Assembly (NCBI GenBank): GCA_903919065.1
Contig: CAIXHD010000086.1
Coordinates: 1 to 38,214, forward strand
Length of the DNA stretch: 38,214 nucleotides
DNA from: an uncultured Bacteroidota bacterium
GTDB lineage: Bacteria > Bacteroidota > Bacteroidia > Bacteroidales > UBA12481
Direction: 5' to 3'
In this document: piece by piece, positions 10,215-18,109 of the stretch
Layout of the letters: each line of letters opens with the position of its first letter
How positions within the stretch are numbered: the first letter of the stretch is position 1
The notes under the pieces: model-generated
Told to the model about the DNA's origin: nothing
Database searches by the model: none
Seen by the model: only the letters and a program-made list of their open reading frames with translations
Position numbers and translations under genes: made by a program

Positions 10215-10291
10215 TGGTGATCCAGCTCGGGCTCGAACCGAGGACCCCATCCTTAAAAGGGATGTGCTCTACCTACTGAGCTACTGAATCA
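10215..10291 (-). tRNA. tRNA-Lys (anticodon TTT)
   Basis: On the - strand the sequence folds as a full cloverleaf: acceptor arm TGATTCA with TGGATCA (one T-G pair), D arm AGCTCAGTAGGTAGAGC, anticodon stem CATCC/GGATG with loop CTTTTAA giving anticodon TTT, and T arm with GGTTCGAGCC. The 3' CCA is encoded (10215-10217). It reads AAA and AAG lysine codons. It lies alone between convergent copA and clpC, with its own promoter and terminator. Confidence 0.95.
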
Positions 10292-10312
10292 ATACCTTGA
10301 AAAAACGTGCGG

Positions 10313-10344
10313 CAAAGATATAGCTTTCAATCCAAACTTCCAAA
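10313..10344 (-). promoter_or_regulatory. Promoter of tRNA-Lys (TTTG / TAnnTTTG type)
   Basis: On the - strand a -7 box TATCTTTG (10313-10320) matches the Bacteroidota consensus TAnnTTTG exactly, and TTTG (10341-10344) lies 20 nt upstream as the -33 box. The predicted transcript start is a few bases before the mature tRNA 5' end at 10291. Confidence 0.6.
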
Positions 10345-10411
10345 ATAAATTTCTTGATTTCTTCACTGTTTCCTTAACCTATTTATAACCTGCCTATTTA
10401 CTTCACTTATG

Positions 10412-10486
10412 CCCTGCGCCTTGTGCCTTGAGCCTTGTGCCTTGGTCCTTACCTTGTGCCTTCAGCCGTGTACCTTGAGCCTTCTA
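10412..10486. repeat. Degenerate heptanucleotide tandem repeat
   Basis: Eleven consecutive units of about 7 bp with consensus CCTTGnG: CCCTGCG, CCTTGTG, CCTTGAG, CCTTGTG, CCTTGGT, a shortened CCTTA, CCTTGTG, CCTTCAG, CCGTGTA, CCTTGAG, CCTTCTA. The units vary at the last three positions while CCTTG is mostly kept. No reading frame or known RNA is visible here. It is a short minisatellite between tRNA-Lys and the clpC terminator; function unknown. Confidence 0.8.
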
Positions 10487-10519
10487 AAAAGGTCAGGCCC
10501 TCTTTGGGGAGGGCCTGAC
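10486..10519 (-). terminator. Probable clpC transcript terminator
   Basis: Perfect 11-bp GC-rich stem (10492-10502 with 10509-10519, loop TTTGGG). On the - strand it is followed by CTTTTT, the form of an intrinsic terminator. It lies about 165 nt past the clpC stop, leaving a long structured 3' untranslated region. Confidence 0.7.
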
Positions 10520-10557
10520 TGAAACCTAAACCTAAAACTAAACCTATGAAAAAGTAC

Positions 10558-10649
10558 CTCAGACAATTGGGAATTGTCTGAGCAACGATCTTCTAAAAGA
10601 TTCGTTGCATATTAAACGTGCAAAACCTATGCCATGTTGCCCGTTTAAT
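10558..10649. other. Cluster of three stem-loops in the clpC 3' region
   Basis: Three back-to-back inverted repeats: a perfect 11-bp stem with a GGG loop (10558-10568 with 10572-10582); an 11-bp stem with one bulged base (10582-10592 with 10597-10608); and a stem ATTAAACG/CGTTTAAT (10611-10618 with 10642-10649) extended by GCAA/TTGC after one mismatch. None except the terminator further along has a T-run. On the + strand an A/C-rich stretch with AAACCTA repeats (10522-10545) leads into them. They could be a 3'-UTR-derived small RNA, stability elements, or the remnant of a leader sequence; no family was recognised. Confidence 0.6.
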
Positions 10650-10682
10650 GAAAATAATTTGCGATTAACAGATAATTAACAA

Positions 10683-13187
10683 TTAGGATTCCAGATGTGT
10701 ATGCTTGATGGTGATCTCCTCCTTCTTCTTATCAAAGCCAATGGTGAATACATCACCTTCTCTGGTCTTGGAATCAATAATCTTCTCAGCCAGCGGATCT
10801 TCAAGGTACTTCTGGATTGACCGTTTCAGAGGCCGTGCTCCAAATTTTTCATCATAGCCTTTCTCGGCAAGAAAGTCTTTCGCAGCAGTGGATATCTTGC
10901 ATTGTAACCCAAGTCTTTTCATCCTGTCGAACAGACCAAGCAATTCAATGTCGATAATCTTATGCAGGTCTTCCTTCTTGAGGTTATTGAATATGACGAC
11001 ATCATCTATCCTGTTAAGAAATTCAGGTGCAAAAGCCTTGTTCAGAGCTTTCTGGATCACATCCTTCTGATAATCACCGGTACCTTCTTCCTGAGGTCTG
11101 ATGTTGAACCCAAGGCTCTGTCCGAAGTCCTTCAACTGACGCGTACCAATGTTGGAAGTCATAATGATAATGGTATTCTTAAAATCGACCCTTCTTCCAA
11201 GGCTGTCAGTAAGCTGACCATCGTCGAGTACCTGAAGTAAAATATTAAAAATATCAGGATGGGCTTTTTCGATCTCATCCAGTAAAACCACTGAATACGG
11301 GCGTCTTCTGACTTTTTCTGTCAGTTGACCACCTTCTTCATAACCGACATATCCGGGAGGGGCTCCAACCAGTCTGGAAACGGAGAATTTTTCCATGTAT
11401 TCACTCATATCCACCCTGATAAGAGCATCATTGGAATCAAAAAGGGTATGGGCCAATACCTTGGCAAGTTGAGTCTTTCCAACCCCTGTCGGGCCAAGAA
11501 ATACAAAGCTCCCGATTGGCTTATTTGGATCTTTCAGCCCCGCACGATTTCGCTGAATCGATTTTACAATTTTCCGTATAGCCTCATTTTGACCAATTAC
11601 TTTTTGCTCGAGTTCGAGCTGAAGGTTCATTAAACGAGCACCTTCTGCCTGGGCAATTCGTTGCACCGGAACACCGGTCATCATAGCCACCACCTCTTCA
11701 ACGTTGGATTCGTCAACGGTCTGACGGTTCTCCATCAATTGTTTTTCCCAAAGATCTTTTTCCCGCTCAAGTTCAACAATCAGCTGCTTTTCCCGGTCGC
11801 GGTGCCTTGCAGCCTTTTCAAAGTCTTGATTCTTGACAGCCTCAATCTTGGTTTTACGAGTCTCCTCGATTTCACCTTCGAGTTTTAATACCCGTTCCGG
11901 TACCGAGATATTTGAAATATGTACCCTTGACCCCGTTTCATCGAGTGCATCAATTGCCTTATCGGGCAAATGCCTGTCACTAATATAGCGCTGGGTAAGA
12001 TAAACACAGGCTTTGAGTGCTTTATCGGTATAGGTTACGTGATGATGGTCTTCATACCTGTCTTTAATATTATGCAGAATCTGAAGAGTCTCTTCAGGAG
12101 AGGTTGCTTCAACAAGGACCTTTTGAAATCTTCTTTCGAGGGCTCCGTCTTTTTCGATATGCTGGCGATATTCATTTAGCGTGGTGGCACCTATGCACTG
12201 GATTTCTCCGCGCGCAAGCGCTGGTTTGAGCATGTTTGCGGCATCCAGTGATCCTGTTGCACCACCGGCACCAACTATTGTATGGATTTCATCGATAAAA
12301 AGTATCACATTATTGGTCTTTGCCAATTCATTAAGAATGGCCTTCATTCTTTCTTCAAACTGACCCCGGTATTTGGTTCCGGCAACAATTGATGCCATAT
12401 CTAAAGCAACAACCCGCTTTCCAAATAAAACACGTGAGACTTTCCTTTCCACAATTCTGAGCGCCAGCCCTTCAGCTATAGCCGATTTACCAACCCCTGG
12501 TTCACCGATCAAAACAGGATTATTCTTTTTCCTTCGACTCAAAATCTGGGCAATACGCTGTATTTCATTTTCGCGTCCAACAATTGGGTCCAAACGATTT
12601 TCTTCGGCAGCACGGGTAATATCAATACCGAAATTGTCAAGAACGGGAGTGTCGGATACAGGTTTTGATGACTTTGTCTGACCTTTTGAAGGCTCAGCGG
12701 GTCCACCCTCTGATTCGTCATCTTCCTCATGATAATCGGCCTTTGGCGAAGGTAAATCACTTTGTAGCTGATGTTTTACACTATTGTAATTAATGCTCAT
12801 ATCTTCGAGAATCTGAGTAACCATGCATGAATCGTCTTTTAAAATGGCAAGGAGAAGATGCACAGTACTCACCTTTTGAGGCTGAATATCGCGCGCTTCA
12901 AAATAGGCAAGCTTTAAAATCCGCTCAGCCGGCTTCAAGAGAGGCAATTCCTTTTGATTAAGGTTTTTATCCGGGTTATCCACCCTGATCCTCTGTTCTA
13001 TCAAACGTTTTACTTTTGGCAGGTCAGCCCCAAGGTTTACCATGACATCAATAGCGTCACTTTCACCTTCTCGCAGGATACCTAAAAAGAAATGCTCAGG
13101 CCCGATTTGATCATTGCCCAAACGTATAGCTTCCTCCTGGCTGAAAACCAGAACGTCGTGAATCTGTTTTGGAAAATTTGAATCCAT
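10683..13187 (-). CDS. clpC: ATP-dependent Clp protease ATPase subunit ClpC
   Basis: 834-residue Clp/Hsp100 unfoldase that feeds proteins to ClpP. The order is standard: double Clp-N repeat (residues 1-145), an acidic linker (about 150-175), first AAA+ domain with Walker A GEPGVGKS at 228-235 and Walker B LFIDEIH near 296, a middle domain with a UVR motif around NQDFEKAARHRDREKQL (about 452-470), which marks ClpC rather than ClpA or ClpB, and a second AAA+ domain with GPTGVGKT at 565-572 and VVLLDEIEKAHPDIFNILLQ. I start at the ATG giving MDSNFPKQIHDVLVFS; an upstream ATG at 13232 would add 15 residues not seen in the family. The gene is divergent from gyrA and has no partner genes of the mcsAB/ctsR type in view. 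Confidence 0.95.
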   Translation of the reverse strand: MDSNFPKQIHDVLVFSQEEAIRLGNDQIGPEHFFLGILREGESDAIDVMVNLGADLPKVKRLIEQRIRVDNPDKNLNQKELPLLKPAERILKLAYFEARDIQPQKVSTVHLLLAILKDDSCMVTQILEDMSINYNSVKHQLQSDLPSPKADYHEEDDESEGGPAEPSKGQTKSSKPVSDTPVLDNFGIDITRAAEENRLDPIVGRENEIQRIAQILSRRKKNNPVLIGEPGVGKSAIAEGLALRIVERKVSRVLFGKRVVALDMASIVAGTKYRGQFEERMKAILNELAKTNNVILFIDEIHTIVGAGGATGSLDAANMLKPALARGEIQCIGATTLNEYRQHIEKDGALERRFQKVLVEATSPEETLQILHNIKDRYEDHHHVTYTDKALKACVYLTQRYISDRHLPDKAIDALDETGSRVHISNISVPERVLKLEGEIEETRKTKIEAVKNQDFEKAARHRDREKQLIVELEREKDLWEKQLMENRQTVDESNVEEVVAMMTGVPVQRIAQAEGARLMNLQLELEQKVIGQNEAIRKIVKSIQRNRAGLKDPNKPIGSFVFLGPTGVGKTQLAKVLAHTLFDSNDALIRVDMSEYMEKFSVSRLVGAPPGYVGYEEGGQLTEKVRRRPYSVVLLDEIEKAHPDIFNILLQVLDDGQLTDSLGRRVDFKNTIIIMTSNIGTRQLKDFGQSLGFNIRPQEEGTGDYQKDVIQKALNKAFAPEFLNRIDDVVIFNNLKKEDLHKIIDIELLGLFDRMKRLGLQCKISTAAKDFLAEKGYDEKFGARPLKRSIQKYLEDPLAEKIIDSKTREGDVFTIGFDKKKEEITIKHTHLES

Positions 13188-13316
13188 AAAAATGCTGTTT
13201 ATCCGTTGTTGCCTGTCATAATACACTGTCATTCTGTCAAACAGAAAGTTTTAAGTTTGATATTGAATTATGCTTAATCATTAATATTCAGGCGATTTAA
13301 TAAAAAAATAAATCTA

Positions 13317-13344
13317 CAAAAATATACCGCTCAAGGAAAACAAA
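13317..13344 (-). promoter_or_regulatory. Putative clpC promoter
   Basis: On the - strand, TATTTTTG (13317-13324) matches the -7 consensus TAnnTTTG, with TTTG (13341-13344) 16 nt upstream, somewhat closer than usual. It would give a 5' leader of roughly 120 nt before the clpC ATG. No CIRCE-type inverted repeat was found. Confidence 0.4.
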
Positions 13345-13392
13345 TAGTGAGCCAATTATCAACAGTCAGAACACAGAAATTTATGATAAATG

Positions 13393-13425
13393 TATGTTCC
13401 GGAGAAGAAAAAATTGGTATTTTTG
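13393..13425 (+). promoter_or_regulatory. Putative gyrA promoter
   Basis: TATTTTTG (13418-13425) matches the TAnnTTTG -7 box, with a weak -33 candidate TATG (13393-13396) 21 nt upstream. The gyrA ATG follows about 55 nt later. The rest of the clpC-gyrA gap is AT-rich with nothing else recognised. Confidence 0.4.
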
Positions 13426-13479
13426 TCCTTCTTTGATAATTTGATTTGAATACTGTATATTGTTTATTATAAGTAATTT

Positions 13480-16011
13480 ATGTTAACAGGCGAGAGAATT
13501 GTCCGTATCAATATCGATGAGGAGATGAGGTCTTCATACATCGACTATTCGATGTCGGTTATTGTTGCTAGGGCATTGCCCGATGTACGTGATGGATTAA
13601 AGCCAGTTCATCGCAGGGTGCTTTTTGGCATGAATGAGCTGGGAATGAGTTCCAACCGCGCGTATAAGAAGTCCGCCCGTATCGTAGGGGAAGTCCTCGG
13701 TAAATTCCATCCACACGGTGATAGCAGTGTATATATGGCTATGGTCAGGATGGCTCAGGAATGGTCAATGCGCTACCCACTCATCGATGGACAGGGAAAC
13801 TTTGGATCAGTCGACGGTGACAGTCCTGCAGCAATGAGGTATACTGAAGCCAGGCTGCAGAAAATTGCTGAGGAAACGATGGCTGACCTGGAGAAGAATA
13901 CAGTTGATTTTCAACTCAATTTCGATGATACCCTGGAAGAGCCAACTGTTATGCCAACAAGGATTCCAAACCTTCTGGTCAACGGTTCATCAGGTATCGC
14001 TGTCGGTATGGCCACCAATATGCCGCCACATAACCTTACTGAGGCAGTCAATGCCATAATTGCTGTAATCGAAAATCCTGAGATTACCATCGAGGGACTG
14101 ATGAAGTACATCAAGGCGCCAGACTTCCCGACAGGAGGTATAATTTATGGTTATCAGGGGGTTAAAGATGCTTTTGAGACCGGTCGGGGTAGAATTGTTG
14201 TCCGGGGAAAGGCCCTGATCGAAACGTTGCCAAACGGCCGCGAAAGGATCGTGATTACGGAGATCCCATATATGGTTAACAAGGCTGAGATGATCATAAA
14301 AACAGCCGAATTGATCAACGACAAAAAGATCGAAGGAATCTCCAATGTTAATGATGAATCAGACAGAAATGGTATGCGCATTGTCTATGACCTTAAAAAG
14401 GAGGCAATTGCAAATGTTGTTCTGAATAATCTTTACAAATTTACTCCGCTCCAGACTTCTTTTTCTGTTAATAATATTGCTCTTGTTCATGGTCGGCCGC
14501 GTATGCTGAACCTTCGGGATATCATTGATAATTTTATCAGCCACCGTCACGAGGTTATTATTCGCCGAACCAAGTACGATTTGGAACAAGCAGAAAAGAA
14601 GGCCCATATACTGGAGGGATTGCTGATAGCTCTTGACCACCTTGATGCAGTAATTACCCTGATTCGTAATTCGAAAAATCCGGATGAAGCCAAAATTGGC
14701 CTGATAGAGAATTTTCAATTATCTGAAATACAGGCAAAAGCAATTCTTGAACTGCGCCTCCAAAGATTAACGGGTCTTGAAAGAGATAAAATTCATCAGG
14801 AATATGAAGAGCTGATGGCCCTGATCACTTATTTGCAAAGTATTTTGGCAGATGAGGGGCTACAGATGCAGATTATAAAAACAGAGCTGGGTGAAATCAA
14901 AGAGAAGTATGGCGATGAACGCCGTACAGAGATCATTTATGCCTCTGAAGATTTTAATCCGGAAGATTTTTACGCTGATGAAGATATGGTTTTGACAATC
15001 AGTCATATGGGGTATATTAAACGTACTCCGCTTACTGAATTCAGAACACAGACAAGAGGTGGGGTTGGTGCAAAAGGCAGCAATACCCGCGATGAAGATT
15101 TCATCGAACACTTATATATTGCCTCCATGCACAATACTCTGGTTCTGTTTACGGAATCCGGAAGGTGCTTCTGGCTGAAAGTTTATGAGATCCCTGAAGG
15201 AACCAGAACCTCCAAAGGCCGGGCAATTCAGAATTTACTGAATATCGAGCAGGAGGATAAAGTCAAAGCCTATCTGAGGGTTCAAGATCTTGGTGATCAG
15301 GAATATATAAACAATAATTATATTATCCTCTGTACCAAAAAAGGAGTAATCAAGAAGACGCTGCTGGAAGCTTATTCAAGACCAAGGCAAAATGGGGTCA
15401 ATGCGATTACCGTTAAGGATGGGGATCAGCTTCTGGAAGCTCGCCTGACCAATGGCAATCATGAAATTCTGATGGCTATTAAATCAGGAAAAGCAATCCG
15501 TTTCCATGAAAGCACAGTCAGACCTGTTGGTCGTACAGCATCCGGAGTCAGGGGCATTTCGCTTGCCGGCCCGAGTGATGAGGTTATCGGTATGATTTGT
15601 GTTGCAAAAGAGGAAGAGGATATTCTTGTGGTATCAGAAAATGGTTATGGAAAACGTTCCAGCATACAGGATTACCGGATAACCAACCGCGGTGGCAAAG
15701 GGGTGAAAACCATAAATGTTACCGAGAAAACCGGAAGTCTGATTGCTTTGCTTTCTGTAACTGATGAGGACGATCTGATGATTATCAACCGTTCCGGAAT
15801 TACTATCAGAATGGAGGTTTCGCAACTAAGAATTATGGGAAGGGCAACTCAGGGAGTAAGGCTCATTAATCTTAAGGATAGCGATACAATTGCTTCTGTT
15901 GCAAAGGTAGATACTGAAGGACCCGTTGTTGATGCGGAAGTGTTAACGGATGTTGATCCGGATGCTGAACCTGATGAGAATACCATATTGGACACAAATG
16001 ATTCTGAATAG
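13480..16011 (+). CDS. gyrA: DNA gyrase subunit A
   Basis: 843-residue breakage-reunion subunit of DNA gyrase, which introduces negative supercoils with GyrB. The winged-helix/tower region begins [20 protein letters not shown]; the catalytic tyrosine is Tyr121 in [29 protein letters not shown] follows. The long coiled coil (about 360-480) precedes the C-terminal six-bladed beta-pinwheel, which contains [12 protein letters not shown] in the GyrA-box position, marking gyrase rather than topoisomerase IV. The tail after the pinwheel is acidic (about 800-843). The quinolone-determining stretch reads [12 protein letters not shown]: Ser82 is kept but Met86 stands where Escherichia coli has Asp87. 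The gene is divergent from clpC and followed after 99 nt by the TPR protein. Confidence 0.96.
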   Translation: MLTGERIVRINIDEEMRSSYIDYSMSVIVARALPDVRDGLKPVHRRVLFGMNELGMSSNRAYKKSARIVGEVLGKFHPHGDSSVYMAMVRMAQEWSMRYPLIDGQGNFGSVDGDSPAAMRYTEARLQKIAEETMADLEKNTVDFQLNFDDTLEEPTVMPTRIPNLLVNGSSGIAVGMATNMPPHNLTEAVNAIIAVIENPEITIEGLMKYIKAPDFPTGGIIYGYQGVKDAFETGRGRIVVRGKALIETLPNGRERIVITEIPYMVNKAEMIIKTAELINDKKIEGISNVNDESDRNGMRIVYDLKKEAIANVVLNNLYKFTPLQTSFSVNNIALVHGRPRMLNLRDIIDNFISHRHEVIIRRTKYDLEQAEKKAHILEGLLIALDHLDAVITLIRNSKNPDEAKIGLIENFQLSEIQAKAILELRLQRLTGLERDKIHQEYEELMALITYLQSILADEGLQMQIIKTELGEIKEKYGDERRTEIIYASEDFNPEDFYADEDMVLTISHMGYIKRTPLTEFRTQTRGGVGAKGSNTRDEDFIEHLYIASMHNTLVLFTESGRCFWLKVYEIPEGTRTSKGRAIQNLLNIEQEDKVKAYLRVQDLGDQEYINNNYIILCTKKGVIKKTLLEAYSRPRQNGVNAITVKDGDQLLEARLTNGNHEILMAIKSGKAIRFHESTVRPVGRTASGVRGISLAGPSDEVIGMICVAKEEEDILVVSENGYGKRSSIQDYRITNRGGKGVKTINVTEKTGSLIALLSVTDEDDLMIINRSGITIRMEVSQLRIMGRATQGVRLINLKDSDTIASVAKVDTEGPVVDAEVLTDVDPDAEPDENTILDTNDSE

Positions 16012-16110
16012 GCTTTTTAAATTGACAATAGTGGTATTTAAATTGGTAATGTGCTTTTAAAACTGTTTGATTTATAATATTTTTAGAAAAAACTGAAAAC
16101 TAGTTCTGAC

Positions 16111-17319
16111 ATGAAAAAAGTTATTTTCCTTCTTGCATGTGTATTTAGCTTGGGAACTGCGTTTGGACAAAGCAACAAGGTGCAAACGGCTATTAACTGG
16201 ATAAAACCAGAATATATGGAGCTTGATAAAGCCAAGCAAGCTATTGATGAGGCAGCTGTACATCCAAAAACCAGTGCTGAAGCTAAAACCTGGTTCGTTC
16301 GTGGGCAGGTATACTACAAGTTATACCAGACTAAGGATGAACGGTATAAAGGATTGGATAAGAACCCATTAAAAGAATCATATATTTCATTTGCCAAGGC
16401 AAAACAATTGGATGAAGGCAAGAGATATGAAGATCAGCTGTTATTCCAATTGACACAGATCAGAGCTGACTTTTTTAACAAGGGTGGGGCAGAGTACGAA
16501 GCGAAAAAATTTGCTCAGTCCATGGAATCCTTCGAAACGGTCATTGCAATTGGTAAACTTCCATATATCAATAATTTGGATACTGGTTCGTTTTATAATA
16601 CCGCTCTTGCAGCCGAAGGTGCAGCAACGTCCAGCACTAATAAAGATACAGCCAATAAGTATTTTGCAAAAGCTGTCGATTATTACAATAAATCAATCGA
16701 ACTCAATTGGGGAGGACCGGATGTATTCCATTATCTGGCAACAATCTTCCTAAAACAAGGGGATTCAACAGCTGCTTTGAAATCTTATCAGGCTGGGATT
16801 GCCAAATATCCAAAACAGACTGCGAATCTCTATATCGCTCTGATTAACTTTTATTTAGCTAAAAAGGATATCAACACCAGCTTTGATTATATGGCAAAAG
16901 CCCTGGAGCTTGATTCATTAAATTCAAGCTTGTGGCAGGTATATGGCAATGCGCTGGAAAAACGTAATGACAGAACTAAAGCTATTGAAGCTTTTAAAAA
17001 GATGATTTCCATTGACTCGACGAATTTCATGGGATATTACAACGTTGGTTCTGTGTATTTCAATATGGGTGTTGAAGAGAATGATAAGGCAAATGCAGTT
17101 CCGTTTCCTTACAAAACGCCTGATGATGAAACTAAATTCAATGCTTTTTTAAAATCTGCCGACGATAAATTTCATCTGGCATTACCATTCTTCGAAAAAG
17201 CTTATGATATTAAAAAGGACGACAGCGATCTCCTGATCGGTCTAAAACAGATTTATTATCGTTTTAAAATGAATGATAAGCTTGCAGATGTACAGAAGCA
17301 AATTGATAAGCTGAAATAA
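16111..17319 (+). CDS. Exported tetratricopeptide-repeat protein
   Basis: 402-residue protein with a clear signal peptide (residues 1-20, ending TAFGQ), so periplasmic or outer-surface. The remainder is almost wholly helical with degenerate TPR units, for example AKTWFVRGQVYYKLYQT, AVDYYNKSIELNWGGPDVFH, and SLWQVYGNALEKRNDRTKAI followed by AFKKMISIDSTNFMGYYNVG. No enzymatic motif is seen; TPR proteins are scaffolds for protein contacts. It lies 99 nt after gyrA and is closed by its own terminator, so it is probably a separate or read-through unit. Bacteroidota genomes commonly carry such a gene, and its partner is unknown. Confidence 0.8.
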   Translation: MKKVIFLLACVFSLGTAFGQSNKVQTAINWIKPEYMELDKAKQAIDEAAVHPKTSAEAKTWFVRGQVYYKLYQTKDERYKGLDKNPLKESYISFAKAKQLDEGKRYEDQLLFQLTQIRADFFNKGGAEYEAKKFAQSMESFETVIAIGKLPYINNLDTGSFYNTALAAEGAATSSTNKDTANKYFAKAVDYYNKSIELNWGGPDVFHYLATIFLKQGDSTAALKSYQAGIAKYPKQTANLYIALINFYLAKKDINTSFDYMAKALELDSLNSSLWQVYGNALEKRNDRTKAIEAFKKMISIDSTNFMGYYNVGSVYFNMGVEENDKANAVPFPYKTPDDETKFNAFLKSADDKFHLALPFFEKAYDIKKDDSDLLIGLKQIYYRFKMNDKLADVQKQIDKLK

Positions 17320-17327
17320 TAAAAATG

Positions 17328-17350
17328 AAGGGGACCTTAACTGTCCCTTT
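17328..17350 (+). terminator. Hairpin terminator after the TPR gene
   Basis: Eight-pair stem (17328-17335 with 17343-17350, including one G-T pair) beginning 8 nt after the stop codon, ending in TTT and followed by the T-rich CTATTTG. The rest of the gap to 17455 shows nothing further. Confidence 0.5.
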
Positions 17351-17455
17351 CTATTTGTAATTACAATTTAACATAATATTAATTATAAGACAATGGTATT
17401 GTCATAAAATGGGGTAGTTTTAGGAATCTGACTCATTATGCTATAATTGGCAATA

Positions 17456-17488
17456 TTGGCTGCTGTGGGTTGAAAATATTTATATTTG
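17456..17488 (+). promoter_or_regulatory. Putative promoter of the thioredoxin-like gene
   Basis: TATATTTG (17481-17488) matches the TAnnTTTG -7 consensus, with TTGG (17456-17459) 21 nt upstream as a weak -33 element. The start codon lies 18 nt after the box, giving a short leader. Confidence 0.45.
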
Positions 17489-17506
17489 GCTATAAATATT
17501 TGAATT

Positions 17507-18034
17507 GTGAAAACGATAAAGGTTTTACTGACAGCCGGATTTATGTTGATTGGAACAAGCTTATGTGCACAAACACCTGACGACCGCGGCTATCTGGTAA
17601 AGACCGGCCAGCAGGTTCCCGAATTTGTTGTGAAATATACTGATGGGAAATCCTTCAGTATAAATGACCTGAAAGGAAAAGTTGTGATGCTGCAGTTCAC
17701 CGCCAGCTGGTGCGGAGTTTGCCGAAAGGAAATGCCATTTATCGAAAGTGATATCTGGCAGGTTTATAAGGATAAAGGTTTGGTTTTAATTGGGATTGAT
17801 CGTGGTGAGCCGGTTGAGAAAGTAGTTGATTTTGCAAAAATAATGAAGATTACCTATCCCCTTGCCCTTGATGAAAAATCTGAAATTTTCACAAAATTTG
17901 CCGATAAGGCTGCAGGAGTCACACGCAATATATTAATAGACCGTAACGGAAAGATAGTTTTCTTAACCAGACTGTATGATACAGCGGAATTTGAAGCTTT
18001 AAAGAAGAAGATCGGTGAATTGATGGCTGAATAA
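17507..18034 (+). CDS. TlpA/ResA-like thiol-disulfide oxidoreductase
   Basis: 175-residue exported thioredoxin-fold protein. Residues 1-21 form a signal peptide ending SLCA/Q; the mature part starts with an AhpC/TSA-Redoxin-type domain (KTGQQVPEFVVKYTDGKSFS) and carries the redox motif WCGVC at residues 68-72 (Cys69, Cys72). GVTRNILIDRNGKIVF holds the cis-proline-side strand of the fold, although a Thr-Arg stands where Thr-Pro is usual. Such proteins reduce disulfides in the periplasm, for instance during cytochrome c maturation. The start codon is GTG at 17507, chosen because it gives the full signal peptide. The gene stands alone between two terminators. Confidence 0.88.
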   Translation: MKTIKVLLTAGFMLIGTSLCAQTPDDRGYLVKTGQQVPEFVVKYTDGKSFSINDLKGKVVMLQFTASWCGVCRKEMPFIESDIWQVYKDKGLVLIGIDRGEPVEKVVDFAKIMKITYPLALDEKSEIFTKFADKAAGVTRNILIDRNGKIVFLTRLYDTAEFEALKKKIGELMAE

Positions 18035-18055
18035 TAGATATAACATTGATATTCA

Positions 18056-18088
18056 ATAATAAAGGCCGGAATCTCCGGCCTTTATTAT
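18056..18088. terminator. Bidirectional terminator
   Basis: Perfect 15-bp inverted repeat (18056-18070 with 18074-18088) with an ATC loop, a GGCCGGA core and A/T-rich flanks, so T-runs follow the core on both strands. It lies between the convergent thioredoxin-like gene and the T9SS-secreted protein gene and can serve both. Confidence 0.85.
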
Positions 18089-18109
18089 GATTATACTATT
18101 AAGGACTGT

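Noticed and set aside
10412-10486. CRISPR-like array
   Set aside because: Units are only 7 bp with no spacers and no cas genes; it is a simple degenerate tandem repeat.
10546-10581. 11-codon frame MKKYLRQLGIV before and within a hairpin
   Set aside because: Could be a leader peptide, but nothing downstream on + is a target gene; kept only as part of the stem-loop finding.
13188-13232. 15-residue N-terminal extension of ClpC
   Set aside because: ClpC proteins begin close to MDxNF; the extension runs into the 5' leader and resembles nothing.
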